DNA of 64,000 bases from Scoparia ambigualis (lineage: Eukaryota; Arthropoda; Insecta; Lepidoptera; Crambidae). Every line of letters starts with the position of its first letter. Within the stretch, counting starts at the first letter, position 1. Location: assembly GCA_963921215.1 (NCBI GenBank), contig OY992511.1, positions 2,423,001 through 2,487,000 on the forward strand. The letters run 5' to 3'. A program made the position numbers and the translations under genes. Below are positions 56,023 to 64,000 of the stretch, piece after piece. Below the pieces are notes generated by a model that saw only the letters and a program-made list of their open reading frames with translations, ran no database searches and was not told where the DNA came from.

Positions 56023-56488
56023 TTTATTTCTCCCTTTCTTTTTCAGCGTCAGAAATATCGAATGCCTTACTTCATAGTAGAAAAAATCTTTTAAACTAGA
56101 ATGTCGTCTCACTCACACAATAATTAAAACTGGTTTCTATTTCTTTAATTGAATAATTTTCAGTTAATTGTCATCAGTCTAAACTTCTGAAAAGTTATAT
56201 AAATTATCAAAGTCTCGCTTTGAAGTAAGCTACAGCTTTTATTATAACAGTTAAATGTCTCTTCCATAAATTGTACAAAATGGGTTTGTAAGCCACGACC
56301 GCTATAACTTAGTAGAATTACAATCTCGGGACCACAATTGGGTCGATTATCGTTAGTTGGTGAAATCTGTATTATAATAACATAAGTATTAAGTCATTTC
56401 CTCTGTTACTGAAGCAATTACGGCAGTCAATGGACACTTGTAATACTAAATGTATGTAACGCACACGCTGCCGAACCTGGGGCCTTCC

Positions 56489-56683
56489 TCATAAGAACTG
56501 AAGCATCATACTCACTCTCTAATGACATCGTTGACCCGTAATTCGTCGTGCAATGCGCGGTCGCTGTTGTTTCTTTTACAAGTGATTGGCACTGTGCATA
56601 CACACAGAGCAGTAAACGACGAATCACGGGCCAACGAAGTTATTAGAGAATGAGACCCCTGATGTTTCAGTTCTATATTTTGA
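56489..56683. repeat. 195-bp fold-back element
   Basis: Arms of about 60 bp (56489-56549 against 56616-56683) pair with roughly 85% identity; both contain TCTCTAAT, CCGT.ATTCGTCGT and AGAACTGAA in inverted order. The loop is 66 bp. No frame; a MITE or a long hairpin RNA locus are both possible. Confidence 0.75.
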
Positions 56684-57269
56684 CTTGATCTACTACCCTT
56701 TCAAAGCAATACAAAACAATGATGTTTAGTGACATTATCATTTACTCATAGTTTGCAATAAATATAAATTCTTAATAATTATGACATTTGAATGTAATTT
56801 AATTTATTTGTATTGTTTGTATAAATTGTAAAGACATTTATAGGTATTAAGTAAAAACGATACTAACAATAATAATTAATTTCAGACATAGAATCAATTG
56901 ATTGTAGATAAAATTATGGATATTTGCATGCCTACATACTTATGGCAGAATATTGTGTCTTATATCTCAATGTTGTGTACATGATATTCCGCAAATAAAT
57001 GATTTATGACAGTAATAGTTGTTTTTAACTATTGAGCTGATCTTAAGATCGTGATATAATTATACGATATCATTATCAGCGTATCTTTCCCAAACAAAAA
57101 TTGTCTCAAAATTCACTTTTTGAAATTATGCTCTACTCGTACTTACTTACTTAATTTATCATAAAAATTTAGTTGTATATATTGTGAAGCAAATATGTTA
57201 TTTAAATATTGATATAAGTAGTTAAATATGGTTTCATCCCGCAGCTTGACCCGCGTCAAATAAGATCAT
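56684..57269. other. Very AT-rich non-coding stretch
   Basis: Nothing recognisable. Confidence 0.5.
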
Positions 57270-57281
57270 TCATTAAATACA

Positions 57282-58916
57282 TCATCAATCAGCCCGCAAC
57301 CACCCACTGCTGGGTATAGGCCTCCCTTAATTTATGCCAGTCCCTTCTGTTCCGTGCCGATCTGCCAGTGACCCTGACGATGTCATCAACCCAGCGTGCC
57401 CTCGGACGTCCTCGATTTCTTTGGCCAGATTTTGGCCACCACTCCGTCAAAGTTTTGCTCCATCGGCCATCACCACGTCTTACCAGGTGTCCTGCCCAAC
57501 TCCACTTCAGGTTGATCGCCCTGTCACCGACGTCGAAGACTTTAGTTCGACGACGAATCTCCGTATTGCGGACACGGTCGAGAAGGTTGATGCCGAGCAT
57601 GGCTCGTTCCATGGCACGTTGTGCAACTCATACTTGGTGTACAGTCTCCTTAGTGAGCGTCCATGTCTCGGCACCGTACGTCATAGTTGGCAAGACACAC
57701 TGGTTATAGAGACGGGTCTTCAGGCACTGAGAGATCTTTCTTGACCGGAAGACATCATCCAGTTTGCCAAATGCTGCCCATCCGCGCTGTATCCTCCTGG
57801 AGATTTCTTTGTCTATATGCTCCTTGTTAAAAGATAATACATGTTCCAGATAGACGTAGTGGTCCACCACCTCCAGCCGCCCTCCTCCGACCTCAATGGT
57901 TGGAATCGGGCAACTACAGATGTTTGTCATCACCTTCGTCTTGGACATGTTCATCTTCAAACCCACCGCCAAGGAAGCATCGTGAAGTTCTCTTAGCATA
58001 TGCTTAAGTTCTTCCAAGGACTCTGCAAACAACACAATATCGTCTGCGAACCTAAGATGCGACAGGTAGACACCATTTATGTTAATCCCGCTTTGGTCCC
58101 ATTCCAGCGTTTTCACGACGTCTTCTAAGAAACAGCTTAGGTGAAATAGTGTCTCCCTGACGATTTGATTGATATTGGGTTGGCTAGTTCGTGCATTTTC
58201 ACTTGCATCGTTGCCGCTTGATACAGCTCTTTGAGCACGGCCACGTAACGTGCGTGCACGTATCTGGCAGCGATGAAGAGAGTTAAACACGGCCCAATGT
58301 TCGACAGTGTCGAATGCTTTTTCGTAATCAACGAAAGCTAAACATAGGGGCCGGTTGTACTCGGAACTCTTCTCCAATAGCTGCTTCACGGTGTAGATGT
58401 GGTCGATCGTGGAGAAACCGCTCCGAAAGCCGGCTTGCTCTATAGGCTGGCATTCGTCTAGTTGCCGAGTGAGGCGGTTTCATAGGATTTTGGCAAACAG
58501 TTTATAAATTTGTGAAAGGAGAGATATGGGACGGTAGTTTTTTAAGTTTGAACAGTCTCCCTTCTTGTGGAGTATCGTAACTATTGCATTTTTCCAGGCA
58601 AGTGGGGATTTCGCACCAAATAGAACACCGTTAAATAGTTTCACAAGAACATGCAGTACTGGTTGCCCACCCGCACGCAGCAGCTCAACCGTTATTCCGT
58701 CATCACCAGGTGACCTGTCGCTCCTCATTTGGTAGAGAGCTTTTCCCACTTCGCTACTTAATATTTCGGGTAGAATTTCGTGGTTCAGGTGCTCTAATGG
58801 AGGCGCTCTCGGGTCATCCAGTGATAACGATTCCGCCGATTTTGATGCGTAAAGTTCCCCGTAAAAGTCTTCCACGATCCTCAATATTTGGTTCCGGTCT
58901 GTTACAATGTTCATTA
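57282..58916 (-). mobile_element. 5'-truncated RTE LINE with 12-bp TSD
   Basis: TCATTAAATACA flanks the element at 57270-57281 and 58917-58928, fixing both ends. On the minus strand it starts inside the protein just before TDRNQILRIVEDFYGELY and ends in GGCTGATTGATGA. The endonuclease half is missing, as usual for RTE insertions. Confidence 0.9.
57289..58916 (-). pseudogene. RTE reverse transcriptase pseudogene
   Basis: One protein can be followed through three listed frames. It has VEDFYGELYASK, RSPGDDGITVELLRAGG and NAIVTILHKKGDCSNLKNYR, then a TGA (58461-58463) in frame, and continues with EQAGFRSGFSTIDH, motif A FVDYEKAFDTVEH and motif C LRFADDIVLFAES. Between A and C, three small indels move the protein through all three frames; VLKELYQAATMQVKMHELAN and motif B RQGDTISPKLF lie in the other two. 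A second TGA (57628-57630) stands where CGA (Arg) is expected before VAQRAMERAMLG. The end is KWSWAGHLVRRGDGRWSKTL and GRPRARWVDDIVRVTG. Confidence 0.9.
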
Positions 58917-58928
58917 TCATTAAATACA

Positions 58929-59240
58929 CATAATTAAAAAAAAGAATAAAACTCCATCCAATTTCGATCTCATAACGATGCGCACAACGCAACAGATATA
59001 CGTTCGAGCGATCCAGTGACACGATAGCCGTGCTAAGTGGCGTACAGCGCAAATATTTCGCGTCGGCGGGCGTCTTCCTCGCGTTAGTTAGCGCTTACTT
59101 ACGCTCGCGAGCGCTGCTTCGCGTGACGTACGGTGTGGAGCGTGGCGTAACACACAGGAGACAGCGACGGCAACTGACCATGGCCGATTTTATATAATGA
59201 ATTAAGAACATTAACTTTTTTATGATTTAGATATTATGTC
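58929..59240. repeat. Dispersed CpG-rich repeat, copy 1
   Basis: CAGCGCAAATATTTCGCG, CTTACTTACGCTCGCGAGCG and GTGGCGTAAC recur with about 70-75% identity at 61308-61445. The RTE element inserted at its left edge. The class is unknown and there is no frame. Confidence 0.6.
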
Positions 59241-59271
59241 GACCTCTATGTCGCGCCATCTCTGAGGTCTC
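59241..59271 (+). repeat. SINE-1, left part of an interrupted copy
   Basis: GCGCCATCTCTGAGGTCT is the SINE-1 sequence just before its B box. The remainder (CGAGTTCTATTCCCGG and the tail) resumes at 60404 after the CR1 insert. Confidence 0.8.
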
Positions 59272-60403
59272 AAAGTCAAAGTCAAAATATATTTATTCAA
59301 TAAACTCAATTAATAAGTACTTTGAATCGTCCAAATCTTTTTTAACCTACCACCCATTCAGGACATAATTTTTTAACTGTGGCAAAGAATGGGCGCAAGA
59401 AACCACAGCGCACAAAAGCAACGACATTTACAAACAAAAAAAAGAGTATGTCGTTACGAGGTCAATACAAAATATGAATTTAAAAATAAAAAAAATGATG
59501 CAATACAAAATTACAATACATACAATGTAGTATCAATTAAATAAAGACAATTAGAAATAGCTGTTGGAGTGCTTGGAGCATTTCAGATCCAAGCTGTTTT
59601 GTCTTCTGTGTAATCTGACACTTTATAATAAGCTTTTTTATAAAGCTTTTCTTTGATTTTGATTTTAAATTTATTAAGATCTAATTTCTGAATATCATTT
59701 GGTACTTTGTTGTAAAATCTTACACACAGACCCCTAAAAGAATTATTTATTTTATGGAGCCTAGTATAAGGTACTGCTAATTTGTTCTTACTTCTAGTGT
59801 TTACATTGTGAATATCACTGTATTGAAAACATTCCAATATTTTTATGAACATAAATCAAATTTTCATAAATGTATTGTGATGCAACTGTCATTATATTTA
59901 TATTCTTAAATCTCTCTCTGAGAGAGTCGCCAGCCTTTAGGTTATATATTGCTCGAATAGCCCTCTTCTGAAGCACAAAGATAGTTTGAATGTCGGCAGC
60001 ATTTCCTCACAGTAAAATGCCTTACGACATTACACTATGAAAGTAACTGAAACAAACTAATCTGGATGTATCAACGTCAGTTAACTGACGGATCTTCATT
60101 ACTGCATAAGCCGCAGAGCTAAGTCTATTCGACAATTTAGCTATATGTGGGCCCCACTGAAGCTTGGCATCTAACGTGATGCCTAGAAACACAGTGGTGT
60201 CCACAGGATTCACATTCTTATCTTTAATTTGTACACTAGTTGTTACTTGCTTAACATTAGGCAATACAAATCTTACACATTTGGTTTTTCCCTCGTTTAA
60301 TAGCAAGTTATTTACACTAAACCAGTGAACAATCTTTGAGATCGCATTATTCACATCGTCATAATTTGGGTGTCGTCGTTTCACTTTGAATAAAAGTGAA
60401 GTA
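59272..60403 (-). mobile_element. CR1-like LINE, 5'-truncated copy 2, inserted in SINE-1
   Basis: It matches 1800-2930 throughout: the 3' end is (TTTGAC)n, the 3' UTR contains CCTACCACCCATTCAGGAC, and the coding part corresponds to residues from about 711 to 980 of the intact ORF2. It stops at GTGAAGTA, just after the FADD motif. TCTC borders it at 59268-59271 and 60404-60407. Confidence 0.9.
59583..60400 (-). pseudogene. CR1 ORF2 C-terminal pseudogene (copy 2)
   Basis: The frame 60384-60022 encodes RRHPNYDDVNNAISKIVHWF through SYFHSVMS, where TAC (Tyr) has become TAA; three codons later TGG (Trp) is TGA. A 2-base loss near 59825 then shifts the frame before HNVNTRSKNKLAVPYTR, which runs to the normal C-terminus (TEDKTAW). 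Identity to the intact copy is high apart from these lesions. Confidence 0.9.
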
Positions 60404-60540
60404 TCTCGAGTTCTATTCCCGGTTAAAGTGACCAGACTTTAGAAAAAACTGTTTTTCAAAATTGATTTCTGGTTTGGGTGTTTTCTATGTTTATATAACT
60501 TGGGCTAGATTGATTGTGAAGAAGTGATTTTATTACATTT
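60404..60540 (+). repeat. SINE-1, right part of the interrupted copy
   Basis: It resumes with CGAGTTCTATTCCCGG (B box), TTTCTGGTTTGGGTGTTTTC and CTTGGGCTAGATTG; the middle of the SINE tail is deleted relative to the copies at 55756 and 60768. It is the oldest-looking of the three. Confidence 0.75.
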
Positions 60541-60767
60541 TATTAATTAATTAATACGGGTACGCTTACTTCTTCCGTATCGTCAACTAATGAGGAACTG
60601 ACTTCCTCGTCTGTGCAAAATGCTATTATAGGGTTAAAGAAATTAATATACAACAATTACGTTTGAGCGACCCACTAGCACAATATCCACGCTAGTTGAC
60701 TGCCGTAGACATTGTCCTAATACGATGCGATCATTGCGCGATAATATAATATAATAATCGCGCGATT

Positions 60768-61016
60768 TTGACGACCTCCTTGGTCGAGTGGTTTGTACAC
60801 CGGTTTTCATGGTGTCGCCATCTCTGAGGTCCCGGGTTCGATCCCCGTCGGGTCAATTTAGAAATTATTGTTATTCTAAATTGTCTCGGGTCTGGGTGTT
60901 TTCTATGTATAATAAGTATGTATTTAAGTATGTTTATCCGTTGTCTAGTAACCATTTAACGAGTTTCTTCGAAGCTTCTCTTGGGCTAGATAATTGGTGT
61001 GATTGTAGGAAAGTTT
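60768..61016 (+). mobile_element. SINE-1, complete copy inside the TIR element
   Basis: It has the same head (GGTCGAGTGGTTTGTACACC, box B GGGTTCGATCCCC) and tail (GGGCTAGATAATTGGTGTGA) as the copy at 55756, with one 9-bp TATTTTAAG unit fewer. Confidence 0.9.
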
Positions 61017-61041
61017 AATTAAACCATGCGACCACCAAGAG

Positions 61042-61079
61042 AGTCGACGATCAAACATATTGATCTTTGATCGTCGACT
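61042..61079. repeat. Perfect 14-bp hairpin
   Basis: AGTCGACGATCAAA (61042-61055) is exactly inverted at 61066-61079 around a 10-nt loop. Confidence 0.85.
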
Positions 61080-61162
61080 TCGACGACGATTGATCAAAAA
61101 TTTGAACTAAGTTCGTGAACCTTAATCGTGCGATCGCGTTATCGCGTTGTATTAGGACAATG

Positions 61163-61307
61163 CCGTACTCTCAGAGACGTCAAAAAGCATTAACGACTAA
61201 TAGTACTCATAATTTCCTATTCGAAACGTTAGAGAATTTTTACAACTAAAAATCATAGGTGATAAGGGATCATTACCCATAGTTACCTAACATCTCAGTA
61301 TGTAGCA
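61163..61307. other. Non-coding stretch
   Basis: It separates the TIR element from the second copy of the CpG-rich repeat, and has no recognisable content. Confidence 0.4.
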
Positions 61308-61445
61308 GTAAGTGGCGAACAGCGCAAATATTTAGCGTTATTACCGCATACTTACTTACGCTCGCGAACGCAGTTTCGTCGTTTCGAGTGGCGTGTTATT
61401 AAAGCATGGCGTAACTCAGGAATACAGCTGACCGATTTTCTACAA
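61308..61445. repeat. Dispersed CpG-rich repeat, copy 2
   Basis: AACAGCGCAAATATTTAGCG, ACTTACTTACGCTCGCGAAC and ATGGCGTAACTCAGG match 59040-59200 in order and orientation. The bases just before the TIR element (about 60649-60696) match the part of copy 1 upstream of this, so the TIR element and its right flank interrupt this copy. Confidence 0.6.
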
Positions 61446-61777
61446 AAAGAATTACTACGCAGGTATAATTTCCTCGTTTTGATAATGAAAAATAAGACTA
61501 TATATTTAAAAGATTTGGAATTTGTCCATTTGCAAAAACTACAAGCGACCAAGAGCAAAAATCGTACATAGATAAACACGCCAGCAGGTCAACCATCGAT
61601 ATTAATCCTTATTATACCTAAATCACAAAGCTGGTATTGAAGAAAATATAACATTTTATGGTAGGTTGACCTGCAGCTACGTCTGTACAAACCGTCACGT
61701 TAGTTTTCTGGAGGTGTAGACAAAAACCACATCTATCTATTCGTTATATTTTTGTTTTTTTTTAATTGAACCGTGAA
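61446..61777. other. AT-rich non-coding stretch
   Basis: Nothing recognisable. Confidence 0.5.
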
Positions 61778-61935
61778 ACTTCACTGCACATACATCCAAC
61801 AGCATACAATGGCGATGGGCTCACCAACTGTCACTTTGCCAAAGTGGACTATGGCAAAGGACTGTATTTGCTGTCCGCTCATTGCCTAGTCTCTGGCTAA
61901 CCCTTCGGGGATAATAGTCGTGATTTGTATGTTTA
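61778..61935 (-). repeat. Family A copy, inverted
   Basis: CACTGCACATACATCCAACA, ATGGCGATGGGCTCACCA, GTGGACTATGGCAAAGGACT and CCCTTCGGGGATAATAGTCG follow the family order; the central GCACATGTGCAGTCGC part is deleted. Confidence 0.8.
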
Positions 61936-62791
61936 ATGTGAAAAGGAGGCCATAACAGAGACCAAAATCTTAAGTCGCTGACCTTTTACCACTTGCGCCG
62001 CTACCCCCCAAGTCTCGGTCAGCGTTAACTAGGTTGTTTAGAATTTACGTGGCGCGTTATTTGACTACCGTACAAGCAACATCTATTTCAGCCTGTATAC
62101 TGCCTTGAGTGCTAATAGTTAAATTGGATGTATTCTGCCTAGGCATTTCCTGGCACAACTTGGAGCATTTATCTGACTGGTCAATTATTTTGTCCTACCC
62201 CCATCATTAAGTTTGGTTAAGGCAAGATTTAAAGCTTAGCTGTTTACGTAATTGTGTGTTTGATAGTCTCGATGCAACAAAGATAGAAAATACTGACCAA
62301 TCCGAAATGAGTCATGAGTCGAAAAAAAATCGTTCTAAACAATCTAGAGAATTTGCAATATAATTCCGTACTATTCAAAAATATAAAACTATTAAAACAG
62401 ATCTTTTAAACTGCGGCCTCTTTGATGGAATGCTACAGTAGCACACTTATTATACGCTTGCAACACTACGGTATCACGCGTACATTGCTAATTCTTTAAG
62501 CTTTATGAAGACTCTATGCCCTGTATAATCACTAGATCTTATAGGTAATAATTATAATACCTACCTTTCAAACCGCAAACCAAAAGAAGGTTTTCGGTAA
62601 CAGAAATGGCGTGGTTGCAATTCACAAGGATGCCGCAACTATTCAATCACGATTTGGTGGCATTTCGCTTTAAAACAATCTCTCATCAATCGGATGGAGA
62701 GAACTTTGATACTAGAATTGAATGAGCAAATGAAATAGATGTAATAATTTTAAAAATTAATAGAATTAAAATACAATTAGTCCATACCTTA
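61936..62791. other. AT-rich non-coding stretch
   Basis: Nothing recognisable. Confidence 0.5.
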
Positions 62792-62861
62792 CAGCGTCTA
62801 AGTAGTGCCACATCTAAGTCTCCTACGGTCCAAAGACGTGGCACTACTAATTTCGACACTG
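62792..62861. repeat. 70-nt hairpin, possible small-RNA precursor
   Basis: TAAGTAGTGCCACATCT (62799-62815) pairs with AGACGTGGCACTACTAA (62834-62850) with one or two mismatches, and a looser lower stem (CAGCGTC with CGACACTG) extends it to about 27 pairs. The loop is about 18 nt. Size and shape fit a pre-miRNA or a short fold-back remnant; there is no expression evidence. Confidence 0.45.
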
Positions 62862-64000
62862 AACATTTCACGACATTGACGTAAAACTATGTAGCGATTA
62901 CACACTGTTCGTTCATGTGTATCTCATATGCGTTTGTGAATTTCGAAGTCAAAATCACCAACCTAGCCGTCCATTTTACGTGATTCAAACTATCGACGAG
63001 ACAAACAAATGCCCAATAGATTAGTCCCAGTTACTGAAATATAACAAACTACCGTGGAATTGTTGCATCCATATTGTGTTTACTGTCTCCCTTTTACATA
63101 AAGACCAGCAAAGTCACGTTATAAAGATAAACCCGGTATCAAGGTGTGTTTATCGTGGACGAGTGCAAAGGAACAACTTAATAATAACGCCTTATTCCCT
63201 CTAATACTCACCTCAAGACAGGCTTATCTGTATCGATAAAAGAAAATTGTGCCAACACTGTACCCCTAGTTCGCTTAAAAGGTGTTACTTCAAAAACAAC
63301 ATTGGGGGAAACTAATCCTTTTTGTAACGTACTTTAGAGTTCAGTTTAAAGTAGCATATCTCCAAGATGGTGCACTCTCAGCAAGAAGGTTCTAACATTC
63401 TCGGATGCGGTTTCAAAATAGAACTATGCCGTAACAAGCATGACTAAATCCACTTCATATTCAACCGGTGTTATCAACGTAGCCATTCCGAATCAGATAT
63501 CGGATAGGCGCTCGCATCTAGATAAAATTGAAATCGTTAGAATTGAATAAACTATCGATTGTCGGATCGATAGACCGTACATGGATTTTTAAATTGCATC
63601 GCTTGTGAAACGCTTTTTTCTGCAATTAGAAGCCAAGATGGAATTGAAATACTTTTAAAATGCCGTTTGACGGAATTAATCAGCATTTTTATTAGTTTGT
63701 AGTTTTTTGTGAGCTCGTGTTCTTAGCGCTGTATAATTAAACGGGGTCTTTGATAGGATAACTTTACACGTAGTTGTTTAAGCTTATGTAGTTTTATCTA
63801 GCTACGAGTTTTAGAAACAAGTACTTAAGTACAAATAATTACTTTTATTTACAAATAAAAATGCTGTTTATTTTATATTTCGTTTAATATTCAAGTAACG
63901 TAACTTTTTACATTTTTGTTTAATAGATCAAGGATCATAAGATCGCCAGAGGTCGCGAAACAATCGATTTTTAATTGTGTCTGGTTTTACGATCCTCAAG
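62862..64000. other. Unique AT-rich non-coding stretch
   Basis: No gene, repeat or inverted structure that I can support up to the window end. Confidence 0.5.

Larger units (their letters stand above)
60708..61160. mobile_element. TIR element of about 450 bp containing SINE-1
   Basis: CATTGTCCTAATAC at 60710-60723 is the exact reverse complement of GTATTAGGACAATG at 61149-61162. TGCCGTA occurs just outside on both sides (60701-60707 and 61161-61167), a probable target duplication that overlaps the TIR by two bases at the right. A hairpin lies at 61042-61079. Without the 250-bp SINE it would be a roughly 200-bp non-autonomous element. Confidence 0.7.

Overview
The window looks like non-coding, repeat-rich DNA from an insect, most likely a moth or butterfly (Lepidoptera). 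This rests on its mix of elements: a CR1-type LINE ending in TTTGAC/TATTGAC repeats, RTE LINEs ending at GATGATG-like tails, tRNA-headed SINEs with an RTE-like tail (CAGCAGTGG ... GGCTGATGATGATG), and a LINE carrying a C-terminal CCHC/PD-x-D nuclease. I recognise these from lepidopteran genomes by memory; no database was searched. I found no host protein-coding gene, no tRNA or rRNA gene and no CRISPR array. The long reading frames that make biological sense belong to transposable elements.

Layout. 1-9 kb: an almost complete CR1-like LINE on the minus strand (about 1.8-5.6 kb) with an intact 980-residue endonuclease/reverse transcriptase frame, then SINE fragments, a TIR MITE at 7.5 kb nested in an older repeat, and a SINE with a clear target-site duplication (TSD) at 8.7 kb. 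9.4-13.7 kb: a 5'-truncated LINE with a C-terminal nuclease, flanked by a 13-bp TSD, next to a decayed, internally deleted Jockey/CR1-like LINE on the minus strand. 14-31 kb: mostly unique AT-rich DNA with scattered LINE/SINE pieces, nine or so partial copies of one dispersed repeat (here family A) across the window, a CpG/CRE-rich promoter-like island at 18.7 kb, and a nested three-unit fold-back element at 22.8-23.2 kb. 30.7-35.3 kb: two arrays of an 18-bp CTCGAG-centred repeat flanking a degenerate LINE that itself carries a SINE. 36.7-39.3 kb: a roughly 2.3-kb DNA transposon with long divergent inverted ends, inserted into a SINE and carrying a 138-codon frame of unknown function. 40-54 kb: mainly unique DNA with LINE/SINE scraps and GC-richer islands. 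54.8-61.5 kb: a dense nest of insertions: a TAA-flanked MITE, three copies of one SINE family, a 195-bp fold-back, an RTE LINE with a 12-bp TSD, a second CR1 copy inserted inside a SINE, and a TIR element containing another SINE. 62-64 kb: unique DNA with one miRNA-sized hairpin.

How the parts relate. The non-autonomous SINEs share tail sequence with RTE LINEs and were presumably mobilised by them. The CR1 copy at 2-5 kb and the fragment at 59.3-60.4 kb belong to one family. Several insertions can be ordered by nesting: SINE then CR1; SINE then DNA transposon; LINE then SINE; old repeat then MITE. The strongest candidates for something not well described are the inverted-end transposon with its acidic LPKDPRTLL-signature protein, the 18-bp CTCGAG arrays, and the side-by-side fold-backs packed inside larger inverted ends.
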